A DNA stretch of 64,000 bases, taken from Pogostemon cablin. Its lineage: Eukaryota; Streptophyta; Magnoliopsida; Lamiales; Lamiaceae. This document shows positions 44,340 through 56,588 of this stretch, piece by piece (position 1 is the stretch's first letter; each line of letters starts with the position of its first letter). The notes beneath the pieces are model-generated. The model saw only the letters and a program-made list of their open reading frames with translations, did no database searches and was not told the DNA's origin. Both the position numbers and the translations under genes were made by a program. Location: assembly GCA_023678885.1 (NCBI GenBank), contig CM043013.1:19314791-19378790 (forward strand). Direction: 5' to 3'.

Positions 44340-44870
44340 AGGCTGCCAGATTCTACAAATCATGCTAGGCGAAGACGATTGCTGGAAAAGCGACGAGAGG
44401 TCGCGCACCGGTAACATCCAACAATGAGCAAAATGAGGGAGAATTCCTTATCTGGAATGGGGAGTCATCCACAAGATTTGGCAGTGAGTAACTACCCACA
44501 TCTGGAAAATTCGGCGAAGAAGATGGCTCACCTGCGGAGGCCGGCAGACATTAATAAACTTCATGGCCACCGTCCACAAGCCCCACCTTCGCTTGGAACC
44601 AGACGACGCCGCCGATGATGATTTCCCCAACTTTTGCCCCATCGTCGTCGATCCAAAATCTCTCTCCATCAGCTTTACCAAGTTCTTCAGAAAATCCATG
44701 ATCACATACCCCGTCAGTTTCTCCAGCGGGATTGGCTTCCTTCGCTTCCATTCGATCTCGAAATTGAGGGGGTCGGGTTTCACCAGTCCTCACTAGGCGG
44801 CTCTGTCGCGGATTATTTTCGATTTTTGCCATTTTCGATGGGGAAGTTGTCAGCGCTGATGGTAGTTTAA
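44340..44870. other. GC-richer stretch, possible unidentified gene fragment
   Basis: This stretch is richer in GC than its surroundings. A plus frame at 44563-44796 (starts MATVHKPHLRLEPDDAADDD) and overlapping minus frames at 44448-44783 and 44551-44832 are open. The plus frame, with an acidic patch followed by VVDPKSLSISFTKFFRK, looks most protein-like, but I do not recognise the family and cannot exclude chance. Confidence 0.3.
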
Positions 44871-45059
44871 GAATCTGGAGTGGGGAAATCAGATGTGGAT
44901 TCGGCGGTGCATTTCAGCGTGAAGGTGGTTCTGCGGGGAAGGGGTAGCAATCCCTGATTTTTATGGATAATTTGGAGAAATCACCATGTAATTTTGTACC
45001 TAGTTATTTCTTTTTTTCAATGTATTTGACTGTAATTAACGTTTAAAATGTGTATCCGA

Positions 45060-45072
45060 CAATAATAATCCC

Positions 45073-45106
<34 letters not shown>

Positions 45107-45129
45107 TATTATTATTATTATTATTATTA
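45060..45129. repeat. AAT/ATT palindromic microsatellite
   Basis: A run of AAT units turns into ATT units, so the tract is a near-perfect inverted repeat flanked by CCCTAAT and ATTAGGG. Confidence 0.93.
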
Positions 45130-45599
45130 GGGAGGATTACTACTAGGTAAAAAAAATTCTTAATTACTATGAGATACAAACATATAAAAATATTATTACT
45201 AACCATATAAATATATAGTGATATATATTCCAATATTACTCCTACAATATGCTGCACATAAATGTTGTGTGCAGCAAATGTGTGTGCAGTAAAAAAATAT
45301 GTGCAACAAAAAAGTGTAGTGGTCCGGCAGAGCTCCGGCGGCGGTCCAGTGACTTTCCTGCGGCCAGCCGGCGGAGCTTCGGCGGCGGGAGCAGTTTTCT
45401 GGTGATCGGATGCTGGCGGTCCGACAGCAGCGGCGGCGGTCCAGCGATGGGTGAGGATTTAGGGTTTGTGGTTTAAAAGTATATGGGGGTTATATTTGGT
45501 ATTTTACTTTAATATTTTGTATGTGAGAGTAATTATTTTAAATTAATATATCTCATAGTAATTAGGGGTACAAAGTGTGTACCTAGTAGTAATTATTCC
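45130..45599. mobile_element. MITE of 470 bp, probably MULE-type
   Basis: Terminal inverted repeats of about 45 bp share ATTACTACTAGGTA at the tip and TAATTACTATGAGATA inside. The flanks show a 9-bp direct repeat TTATTATTA (45121-45129, 45600-45608), though this lies in ATT-rich DNA and is weak evidence. The centre is GC-rich (CCGGCGGCGGTCC-like text). Confidence 0.75.
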
Positions 45600-45608
45600 T
45601 TATTATTA

Positions 45609-46388
45609 TTATTATTTTAAAATTTTTAGTTGTTATGTAGACACAAATAAACTCATAATTAAAAAATATTAATAATAATAGTTTAACTAGAAAATACGAG
45701 GGATATTATATCTACTTATTTTATCTACCTCTATTGAATTTATACAATTTAAACTCGTATTTTACAATAACTATTGTAAAGTAACTATTGCTCATCTTAT
45801 ATTAATCTATTTGTTACTCTATATTGAGTACATGTATATAGAACATGAACATGTAAATGGAATGACATATTAATTAAATCAGATAAACTTATATTATTGT
45901 TAATTAATTAAATTTAATAATACTAATATTAATAAATTAAAATATATATCTAAACAATAAAAATAAAAATAAAACATGTAAAAGACTGTAAACTAATTTT
46001 CACAATAACATTCAAATGAAAAACATGTAAAAGAATACAAAAGACACATCCTCATAGAAAATATAAAGGTTTTGATTATATCGAAGAATATTGTGTGACA
46101 AAAAAAAAATCATAGAAACTTTAATGTGAAAATTAAGTAGAAGATTTACTTAAATTATACGTTATTATTTTAGAAAAAAAGCATTAGAAAGAAAGAAAAA
46201 AAACTCACTATACAGTATTACGTTTATTTGACGTGCAACGCAGTGAACGCACGTCTTATATTATAGTATAAATTAAATATTCTTCCCATCCCTTACAATA
46301 TTCACCATGTTTTTTATTAATTTGTCCTGAGATAATCCTCACCTTTTAAAAGATATTCTCTTATGAGATGGGTATATATAAAACGGAT
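45609..46388. other. AT-rich DNA, nothing recognised
   Basis: No coding or element signal found. Confidence 0.6.
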
Positions 46389-46604
46389 TGTGAGACGAGT
46401 TGATCCAATGTTAAAATATACTTATATAGGTAAAATATATTTTTAATAATTAAAGTATGTCTATAATAATCATACTATAATACTTTAAAAATATACTTTA
46501 ATTCATTATTTATCATACTTTCTAAAAAATATACTTTAACTATAAATTAGCATACTTTATTTATATAGCAATGATACATTAACAATGAATCGATCCGTCT
46601 CACA
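46389..46604. mobile_element. Small MITE-like inverted repeat
   Basis: The ends pair as GTGAGACGAGTTGATCCAAT near the left and, read inward from the right, GTGAGACGGATCGATTCATTG. The inside is AT-rich with repeated ATACTTTAA/TTAAAGTAT. I could not fix the TSD. Confidence 0.55.
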
Positions 46605-46749
46605 TAATTACTGTATCACAAGAGGCTTTGCCTTAAACAATAGTAAATATTTCAAAACAAATACTCACCCCGTCTCGTCTGAATATTTACATTTATTTTA
46701 TTTGAAAATTAAAGAATATAGTATTTTAATGTGTATTGAGATTATTAAC

Positions 46750-46750
<1 letters not shown>

Positions 46751-46815
<65 letters not shown>
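46751..46815. repeat. (TA)n microsatellite
   Basis: About 32 TA units. A shorter (TA)n tract is at 47177-47207. Confidence 0.97.
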
Positions 46816-46817
<2 letters not shown>

Positions 46818-47175
46818 GATAATTGTATTAATATTGTGTACGTGTCTCATTTCTTATAAATGGAATTGTGAACCTTTTGAAGAGACCCCAATATAAAAAT
46901 GCATAAATAAACGCAATAATGGGATAAGGTAGTAACATCTAAATATGTTATGGAATATTTTAAAAATTCTCATTTCCACCTAATATATATAACAGAATGT
47001 ATTACTTATAAATATCACACTACTTTCAAAAGTCAATAAAATTAATTAAAAAATAATATTTTTTAAATTTCATATATATTTAAAATAAAGGTAAAGAGCT
47101 AGAGGGAGTAGTATTTTTTTTTTAATAAAAATGAATGCCTTAATTTTATAATTGAAATGTATTATTCTTAGTTAA

Positions 47176-47209
<34 letters not shown>

Positions 47210-47650
47210 GTCAAAAACTTATAATGAGAAGTAACTTTTTAGGATTCATTAAAATAAAATACACATTATCAATTGCCATTTAGTTTAATTTTTGAGATTT
47301 AGTAAAAAAATGATTATCTTTGAATTGTTTAATATAAATATTATTATTTTTTATTTATTATACTAGTCATGAAATAATTCAATCGAATGATATATCACTA
47401 TTAATTGAATGGCTATAATTTAAATAAAAATAACCTATCCATTGTTTTATAGAAAATACTGCGTGGAATGATCTCACATTAAGTTAAAATTAAATAAAAA
47501 ATAAAAAGACAATATGGAGAATCTATATATTTTTTAAGTTTTTGTTAAAAGTAACACAAGTCTCACACCATTATTTGGATAAGAAAAAATATTTATTTAT
47601 ATTCATAATTAAATATTTAAATTTAGGTAAGTTTTTTTTGAGACCGTGAG
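46816..47650. other. AT-rich DNA, nothing recognised
   Basis: No gene or further element is supported here beyond the short (TA)n tract. Confidence 0.55.
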
Positions 47651-48575
47651 CAAGGTTTTAAATTTCCAGAAATATCCATTATATTTCCACAATATATTCA
47701 TATTTGGAAAGTACCGATATCGATATTGGAAAAAAAGATATATCATTTCTAATGTCGAGGATATATTGGAAAATATCGATAACAATATCGATATCGATTT
47801 GCCATAGTTCAAATTTTTTCAGATGTCAAGATATATCAAGGAAATATCGCTAAAATATCGATAAAATATCGAAAATATCAAAAAATTATCCATATTTTAA
47901 TAAAATTTTTAATGATTTTTTATATTACTTTTACCAACTAAACACAAATTTTTTCATTAATTTGATCATTAAAAAAAAAAAGGAGCAACATTTGCATGAA
48001 ATTATAAAGACTGTTTTATTTTATTTAATTAATTATCACATATTATCACTCTTCATTAAAATTATTACTATTAAGTAAATGAGGAGTTCCCATTCATGTA
48101 CACAGTGTGATAGTATATTCTGATTAAAAATATAATTACTTTGGTACAATCAATCGAATCGGGACGGAGGGAGTATTTTATTGGTACATAACAATATTAC
48201 TGGCGCATTCAAAACTATGTTCAAAATTTCTCTAATTCGATGAGTTGATACATATATTTTTTAGATCAAGATGACATCACATGTTTTACATTTGAGTATT
48301 ATAGATTATCATTTTGGTATTAGTTATTAAGTATTGTATGACTTTAGACTATTATCACATGTTAAGAGTTTTATTGAGATTTTAAATTGTATTTATACAT
48401 TAAAATTAATTAAAATATATTGTAAAGTTAAATAATTAATTTTTTCTTTTTTTTTCAAGTTTTCGTGATTTTTTTAATTTTTACCGATATCGATATTGAT
48501 ATTCGATATATCCATCAATATATCTGTAAATTTGAGGTACCGATATTTCTACCGATATCGATATTTTAAACCTTG
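47651..48575. mobile_element. hAT-type non-autonomous element (925 bp)
   Basis: An 8-bp TSD (ACCGTGAG at 47643-47650 and 48576-48583) flanks the terminal inverted repeat CAAGGTTTTAAA/TTTAAACCTTG. Both ends are followed inward by GATATCGATAT-rich sequence that pairs across the element. No transposase is encoded. The text GGGACGGAGGGAGTA near 48159 looks like one tip of another MITE inside it. Confidence 0.87.
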
Positions 48576-48640
48576 ACCGTGAGATGTGAGATAGTGTTTA
48601 AAGTTTCTTAAATAGTTATCACTTTTAATAAAATATATTA

Positions 48641-48915
48641 AGTTGGTCTTGTGTACCCCCGGGGCACACCGTGCGCCTTTGGAATTTAATATTATAGGTA
48701 AGGGTACATTATTTTATACTAAAGGGTATACATTTTAATTAATAAGGGTACATTATTTTGTTCTAAAGGGTATATACTTTTCATTAATATTTTTTTATTT
48801 TTCTTCAGAAAATAAAGAGTACTCATATTTATATTAAAGGGTATACAATTTAACACAAAATTCTAAAGGTGCACGGAGTGTGCCCCATGCGCCCGGGTGC
48901 ATACAAGTTTTTGCC
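48641..48915. mobile_element. MULE-type MITE (275 bp)
   Basis: A 10-bp direct repeat AAATATATTA flanks it (48631-48640, 48916-48925). The arms pair around CTTGTGTACCCCCGGG...GTGCGCCTTT on the left and CTTGTATGCACCCGGG...GTGCACCTTT read from the right. The inside repeats AAGGGTA(T/C)A motifs. Confidence 0.8.
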
Positions 48916-49119
48916 AAATATATTATCACTCTGCATTAAAAGTATTATCACTTTTTATTTATACTTTAATTTATTTATAAAATAAGACAAATTCTTGCGT
49001 GAGATATCCATTTAGGTGAGACGAGTCTAAAACAGGTACTCAAGTGCAATTTAATTTATTTTCATTAATAAATTAATTTGTTTAGTCCCTTAAAAACAGC
49101 TTGATTAGTTTAGATACAG

Positions 49120-49235
49120 GAGAGAAAAAAAGAATCTTTCCAAATTAAATACATCCCTCCATCCATCGAGGAGAGAGAAAAAGTCTTTCTAAATTCATTA
49201 CATCCCTCCATCGATCGTTTAGAAGAAGGTAAAGA
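49120..49235. repeat. About 65-bp tandem duplication
   Basis: Two copies contain GGAGAGA(G)AAAAAGAATCTTTC-like text followed by ACATCCCTCCATC(C/G)ATCG. Confidence 0.6.
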
Positions 49236-49579
49236 GTAATTACAGAGTTTTCTCAAATTCCTAACATCCCTTCGTTGAAGATTGAACGAAGAAACATAGA
49301 AATGGAAATTCCACGTTCATGCTGGATAGTCCAAAGTCCATTTTTCAACCGGCGAATGGACCGTGGACGTTGATATTTTGTTATTGGTTGTCGATATTGA
49401 TATGAATTCGGCGAACAAACATATAACCTAGTTGGTCGTCCTCGTCTAGTGTTTCTCCGATGAATCGTCTCCAATTTTGTTATAACATAAAAGGGGATTT
49501 CATGAATATTGTTCCGTATTACGAGATCGATGAAAATATCGTTGAAGGTGTGTTAATGCTTTCATGTCGCGAATTGGTG

Positions 49580-50210
49580 TAATATTTTTATTTGCATGTT
49601 ATTGTATGTGAAATGTCATTATATGAGTTGAATGTTGTAGTGTGTTAGTTTTATGTTATAATATGTCATTTGATCATTGTAGTATGTCATAGTTTGTTAG
49701 AGAGACATGAGTGTGATTTTACCATGTGAAAGCTATAGTATGTTATTTTTGTGTTAAAATATGTTATTTGTTCGCTATAATATGTTAGAGTTTATTAGAC
49801 AGAAATAAATGTGATTTTATCATGTGAAGGACATACTATGATACATATGTAATATATTTTTATATTAGAACATACTGTAACATGAAAATGACGTATTGTG
49901 AGACACATGAAATACACTTTTAGATAAGATATTACAACATAAATATAATATATTATAACACGGGATCGACGATTACAACATCAATGAAATATTATTTTAG
50001 GTAACCTCAATAACACAAAAATTACATACTATAACGCAGATTTGATACTATAAAAAATATAGTATACATTTTATCTGACATATTACATATGAAAACATCA
50101 TACTATAATACCAACGAAATATTCTTCCAGGTAAGACACAATAATACAAAAATTACATACTATAACTCATCCACAACATACTATAACATATGTAATGTAC
50201 ACAAGCATTG
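49580..50210. repeat. Fold-back region of ATAGTATGT motifs
   Basis: The left half (49600-49830) repeats TATAGTATGTTA-type text, including two copies of a unit with GTGTGATTTTA(C/T)CATGTGAA. The right half (49830-50200) repeats the complement (ACATACTATAAC). The whole can fold back on itself. It may be a MITE, but I could not fix termini. Confidence 0.6.
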
Positions 50211-50519
50211 ATGAGGATTATTTATGTTTTGCAACGACAATTCATGCAAAAAAATTTAAATATTTGCATTAATCCCATAAATGTAGGAACTACTAAAAAT
50301 AAATGAGCATTAATTAGTCATTCTTCATCCCATAAATCACATAGATAACATTAATGATTGAGTTGACTAACCATATATAATAATAATATTTAATATAATA
50401 TTAAATTATAGAAAATAAGGTGGGTTAAACCGTCTCACGACCCGTCTCTCTAATGTCCCTTCTCACAAGTGACTAGCTCATATAATAATCATTTGCATCA
50501 CTATTACTTTTTAGAAATT

Positions 50520-50777
50520 TATCAATTCAAGGCCTGAAAAATGGGTAAATTATTAATCCAGGGTCTGAATTATTTTTTCTATTAATTTGGGCCTGAAATA
50601 TATAAAACTATCAATTCAGGGCCTGAATTTATCAAATATTATCTCCTATTTTATCAATTTAGGACCTAAATTCAGGCCCCAAATTGATAGTTATACATAT
50701 TTCAGGGCCCGAATTGATAGAAAAATATTTCAGGCCCCAAATTGATAGTTTACTTATTTTTCAGGCCTTGGATTAAT
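50520..50777. mobile_element. Fold-back MITE with three-unit arms
   Basis: Arms of about 110 bp pair along their length. Each arm holds three copies of a 35 to 45-bp unit built on ATCAATTTGGGGCCTGAAAT. The outer tips share CAAGGCCTGAAAAAT. The TSD is unclear. Confidence 0.75.
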
Positions 50778-52259
50778 TTTCATTAATTCGAGTATCACTT
50801 TTAATAAAAATGTTACTTTTTCTTAAAAATGTTATTACTTTTTATCCATCTCACATTACGTCTCACATGAGTCTTTATATGAGACGGAAGTCTTTGCCTA
50901 AACTTTATTAAGTGTGGTATTTTAATGGTTGATGTTTCTTAAAGAACAAGTAGGAAAATAAAAATAGTACTTAATTAAAATTTTAATTGAAAATAATGAA
51001 AATTCTATAATAAGATGAATGAATATTATATTGTTAGACGAGTATATGTGAGATGGGTCAATCTATTATCAAAATATATTTATTATATTTGTAAACGAGT
51101 TGTATGTATTGATTGTTATAATAAATCATAGGGCGACACTATTGCCACCCGGGGTTTTGCTTAAGGCACCTGTATTGAAGACGAAAGACATGTGAAATAT
51201 CATTTATATCCCTACCCATTTTAAAAATTATAATTTATTTATTAATTAAAAAAAATTACTTCTAGCACCCATCACTTAAAAGACACACACAAAACATACA
51301 CTCACACACATCTCACAGAGCGCATAAAACACACACTCACACACGTTTCACACGCATACAAAACAGTAGAAATCGAAAGAAGAATGGAGAGAAGAAGACT
51401 AGAAGAAAAAAGAAAGAATAGAGAAGACAAAAGGAGACTTAATTTCACACCCAATATGAAAAAAGGAAAAAAAACTGATCTACGGTAAGCAATTTTTCAC
51501 TGTATTCTTTGTCAAAATCGTACTTGGATTCGTGGATTTTGAAAATATGAACATAGTTGTCAAATAATTCATGGGTTAGTGAATTCTAGATGTAATGTGG
51601 ATTTAATAGTTGGTAGCAACATGAATTTGAGTTGTATATTGTCAGGAGTTGAAAATTAGGGTTGAAAATTTCAGAACTGGTCCGTCGAAAGTTTAACTAA
51701 GCTTTGATAGATTATGGACGAAAATTTTGTAAATAAGTTTGCTGGTATGGTGCCGAAATTTTTGCCAAAAAATTTAATTGGATGCTATCGAAATTTTGTC
51801 AAATTTCATGTAAAGAATAATTGCTGAAATTAAATTTCTCAATTCGAAGTTTTATTTAAGAAGTATTATGTTTTCCTAAACTCTTATATTCATAATGTGT
51901 CAACTATTTAATTTGTAAATACTTGCGCATATATATAATGGTGCATATATAAACTTCTCATATATGAGGTGTGTATTCAAATGAGACTTTTAATTGCAGA
52001 AGTCATTAAACTGTTCTCTTTTATTTTTATTTAAGTGAGATGGAACACATGTTGGCTTCATTAAAAGTAAAAATAAATTCTATGATTTTTTCTATTTTAT
52101 TAGCATACCTTATTTGCTCTGCTCTGCCCCTAGTTAGTAGTTACCATCTTGGCTTGAAATAAGTGTTGATATACACACATCTCTATCAACCACTTGTTCT
52201 GATTTCTAAAGTTTGTACAAAAAACCATCATTGCTGCATAAATGCAGTTTTTCTTTTAC
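50778..52259. other. AT-rich DNA, no gene supported
   Basis: Contains CTCACATGAGTCTTTATATGAGACGG-like motif pieces common at MITE tips and, at 51125-51170, CGACACTATTGCCACCCGGG, which looks like a single MITE end whose partner I could not find. Purine-rich 51370-51450 has no coding signal. Confidence 0.45.
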
Positions 52260-52383
52260 TAATTTCAGATTTATGTTGTACAGTTAATTGGGGAACAGTA
52301 GGAGAAGTGAAAGCAGTTGCAGATATGCATCAAATGAAAGCTGAGATGGCTAAGCATTTTGATGCTTTTATTGCATTACCAGG
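52260..52383 (+). pseudogene. Single exon of a LOG-type cytokinin-activating gene
   Basis: The frame GTVGEVKAVADMHQMKAE then MAKHFDAFIALPG matches plant LOG proteins, phosphoribohydrolases that release active cytokinin from its nucleotide form. The family has GETVGEVKAVADMHQRKAEM and then ALPGGYGTLEELLE. The exon keeps an acceptor (ATTTCAG, 52263-52269) and a donor right after Leu-Pro (CCAG|GTCTCT), where LOG genes have an intron. A one-base loss just before the Thr-Val breaks the frame. The next exon with the PGGYGT motif is not found in the following kilobase, so this is an isolated fragment. Confidence 0.87.
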
Positions 52384-53664
52384 TCTCTCTCTCTCATCAC
52401 CAAATAAATGGAGTGGAGACAACTTATCCAAACATATATAAGTCATGCTTTTGATTCTGTGATCATATTTTTATCCTTGTCACTCCACTATTTCTCTGCA
52501 CTTGAGTGTTTAAATTCTTATTACTAGTACAATTATAGTCTACTAGAAAGAATATAACCCTAAATATATTCTCAATTTTAGTAGCTGCCCAATTATTGAT
52601 GAAATGTTGATTGATGAAATGGAAAACACTTATTGATGAGTTTGCTGTATGAATTTATTTTATGATTTTCATTTCAATGTTAATAGATAGAAGCAAAAAT
52701 GAGATGACAACTCAAGATTAATTATTTTTTTCCATTTTATCTTTTCTTTGTATAATGTTAAACATCGAGTGGAATTTATTAGTTGACCTGAAATTTAGGC
52801 AGACTTTCGATGATCTCAAAGGATATCATAATATATATGCAATTTCTCCTCTTCTTAAAAATACTATGGAATGCTTTTCTTAGTTTTGATCACCACCAGA
52901 CATTTTTATCTTGAATATAATTGTACTAATAAATGTTTGTAAAAAATAAATAAGTTTCAAACCTCTCTAGTACTTGTTCTAATAAATTTTTTCTATTATA
53001 GTTGTTTAGAAACGGAAAAGACATACAACATCTGAACGTAAAAGGAGGGTAGAAGAGGTCCTACCTCAATCACATCCACCTCCCTCTATATATATGGGTC
53101 AAAATGAGCTCTAGCTGTGTATTGCACAAACAACTTCCAAAAATCACCTCCCTCTATATAGATTTTCTAGCTGTGCTTTCTGATCATGATGAGTTGTGTT
53201 TCTCTTTTTGATTTGCATGGAAAGAGATTAATTTGCATGACAGAAATGTCCATTTGGCGAGTTGAGAACAAATATTACTCTTATTAATGTACTGTTGGCC
53301 AAACTTTGCCATGGTAATGTCTACTACATCTTATGATGTTTTTTTTTCTAGGCAGAGAATAATGGAAGCTTTCATTATAATACTGTCAGCCAATCAACTC
53401 TTCTACTTGCTATCCATGGAGCTGCTTTAAGAAGAAGACTTTGATAATTTACTTCCATCTTGACATTTGTAATTATGTATATATTTTTCTCTTTTCTGTT
53501 CATAATGTTCATACAGGGGAAGCATAAGAGAATTCATGATTTTGTGATTAATGTGTGATTAATTGATTTATCTGTTTAAACAATTAAAGAAGTGAGTACA
53601 TCTGTTGGAGATTTGTCTTACATACTACTTGCTCTTCTACTATGATGTTTTTCTAGCTTCTTGA
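52384..53664. other. No gene supported downstream of the LOG exon
   Basis: AT-rich. I looked for the missing LOG exons and found none. Confidence 0.55.
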
Positions 53665-54724
53665 AATCTTGGTAGGGATGGCAATGGGTAGGGTAGGGTA
53701 CGGGTATGGTTAACCCACATACTACCCTATACCCTACCCTCCCTACCCATACCCTACCCTATTACCCTAAAATAGAGTTTTGGATAGGATACGGATATAT
53801 CCACCGAGTATATAGATAATCCACGGGTAAATGGATACCCGCAATCTTGGTAGATTTTGCGGATAATCCACGATTAACCAAACCCACCCGAGCCTACCCA
53901 CCCAATTTTTTTTAAACAATAATCCACCAAAAATATAGTTATAATACATACATAAATAAATAACCTAAAATAAAACATGTAAATTAGAAAACAAAGTCAA
54001 TAATAAAAACGTCTAAGTCTATGTGCGTTAACAAGAAACATCATAAATTCATAGTTAGTCAAATAAATCATAACACAAACATCATAATCCAATAATTGCT
54101 TTCATAGTTTTTGAGAACATTTTAAAATAAAGTGATAACATTTTTAATAAAAATTGATAATTTATTATGAAAACAGAAAGCATAATATGGTTTCTGCGCG
54201 AAACGGTCTCAAACAAGACAGTTCCTTTCTTAAATAGCTATTACTACTTTTTTATCAAAGATATTAATATTATTTTCTTTAAAAATATTATTATCTTTTA
54301 TTTATACACATAGATTATTCATAAAATAATTCACCGAACCACTATCATTTTTATTAATTCAAATATCATTTTTTGTTAAAATATTAAAAAATAATTATAA
54401 TTTTTAATTAATGTAAATAAGTATTATTATATTATTTTTAATTAAAAATAATTATTAATAACACATAATATTATAACATAGAAGAAGATTTATTATAATT
54501 CTTAATTACTTATATTTATATTAGGACAAGAATATAAATTTTAATTAAAAATATTAAACATATTATAATAAATAAATATTATATAAATCATAAATTTTAC
54601 ATCAACAATAAAATAAGAGAACTCGTACCCTACCCTTACCCGCATAGTTCTATTTCGGGTTCAAGTACTACCCGATCCGTTACCCGATTTTACCTAATTT
54701 TTTCATACTCGATATACGGGTACC

Positions 54725-56553
54725 TGATGCGCCTTTTTTTGCACGCAAAATTTAATTCCCAAGTATTAAGGATATCAATTGCAGTTTAAGCAAGCGACCA
54801 AGTGAAATATCGAACCCAAAGGATGTCGTATTATCAATTTAATTATAAACTAAGTTAATTAAGATAGGTGACAATAAGGTTGATGTATGGAATTATTAAC
54901 TACTAAAATACTAAAATTAAATAACCAATAAAATAAAATAGCACTAGAAGAATACGAATGTGACAAGAATGGAGAATAGATAGCCCTAGGGTAATCCGAT
55001 TTTCCTCATTAATTTCCTTTGCGTGTATCAATGTTCGACTTTGCCTTGTGAAATATGGACGCATCACTAAGCCATGCAAATCTACTCTATAGACACAAGT
55101 AAATATGCATGTAACACGTGTGAATAACCTTGGAGTAAGAGATATAATTTCACCCCCCTTTCTAGATACTATCAGTATCAATTATTCCCCCCTAGAATTG
55201 ATACTCTAACCCGATATGATCTCCCTTTATAGGTATTATAAAATTAACCTCTTTATCCTACTTATCAACTCGAATCCAATTCAATTAATAGGTATTCATA
55301 TAAGATAGTTCTAATGAAGTTTCAGAGTCCCCTCACTTAGAATCATAACATGGAATCTTGCTCAGCAGTGAATGCACTCAATCAATAACCAAGATATGTA
55401 CTCAAACTCTACATAACAGTTAATGATGCACAAAACAATCCTGAGTATGAATTAAAAGCGTATAGTTATATATAAAATAAATCCACAAGTAGTGTTGTAT
55501 GGAGTATACACACGAAAGTTCAATTAATTCATAAAAACCTTCAAAACCCTAGATCTACCAAAATAATTCTAGCCCATGATGTTGCGAAGAATAATTACGG
55601 GGTTGGATAAATCTTACCCATATGTCTGGAAAATTAGAAAGTAGAAGAAAAGAATTAGGAAAACCCTTGGTGTAGAAGTCTCATTCCTTCTCTCTTCCAT
55701 CTCTTCAAATCCTCTTGGTTCTCCTTCTTGATTGCACAGATGAATCTTCAAAGTGATGGATGGTTGGAGGAAAGGATGTTGATGATGGTTGGGGGGTGAT
55801 CCCCCCTGTGGGGTGTAGGATGATTGTGTTGTTCTTCTCTCCAATTCAATGAATTATGATGTGATCTACATCCCTTTTATAATTATAAGCTCTCCTTATG
55901 AACCTAGGATGAACTTTTTCTTGGAAAACACGAAAATACATGCAGACACACTAGGAGTGTAAAACACGCACAAATTCGGAAATTCTCAGAAATTCTCGCT
56001 GACAGCTGCGCGACTTTACGATTTTGAGCATAACTTCCACATCCAACCTCTGATTTGAGTAATTCTTACGCTCACGTGATCCTCTTTTCCTTGGATTTCA
56101 ATCCATATGAAGAAATTACAGAAACTCTAATATTTGAATATATAAAAAGTCATGCAAAGTGGAACAATCATGTTGAATAGGAACAACTTGTGCAACGTCA
56201 CCATTTGGATCATAACTTTCTCGTTTGGAATCCGATTGAGGTGTTCTTTATACCAAAACGATCCTCTCTTCTATGGCTTTCCAAACATGTATTACAATTC
56301 CAATTCAGAGTTCTACGTAAACATAGAAAAATTACACAAATTGGACGTACATTTTTCAGTATTCATACACAAGTTGCACATTTTCTCCAACTTGACACTT
56401 TTGATCCTTTTCCACCTAAAACACAATAAAACACCTCAAACGTATATTTTTCTTACATATATCGAATACAAGACACTTGTGCTAAAATATAACAACAATT
56501 CTCATCAAAAAGGTGTTAAATTGGACACTCAAATACGCTAATTTCCACTCTCA
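54725..56553 (-). repeat. 3' LTR of the gag-only element (1,829 bp)
   Basis: It runs from TGATGCGCC to CTCTCA on the plus strand and ends next to the polypurine tract. The right 365 bp match 59812-60175, with clearly more divergence than the other LTR pairs in the window. Confidence 0.87.
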
Positions 56554-56588
56554 TCTATCCCCAACCTTACCCGTTGCTCGTCCCGAGG
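56554..56588 (-). other. Polypurine tract and conserved hairpin of the gag-only element
   Basis: The minus strand reads CCTCGGGACGAGCAACGGG then TAAGGTTGGGGATAGA directly before the LTR. The first block matches the GCTCGGGGACGAGCAACACC text before the Athila polypurine tract. Confidence 0.78.

Noticed and set aside
44448..44832. Two overlapping minus frames of 93 and 111 codons
   Set aside because: They overlap each other and a more plausible plus frame; none is identified, so they are mentioned only as an uncertain stretch.
46585..46896. Open frame with a long Ile-Tyr repeat
   Set aside because: It is only the translation of a (TA)n microsatellite.
53690..53770. TACCCTACCC repeats that look telomeric
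   Set aside because: The plant telomere unit is CCCTAAA; this is the subterminal GGGTAGGGTA motif of the hAT element.
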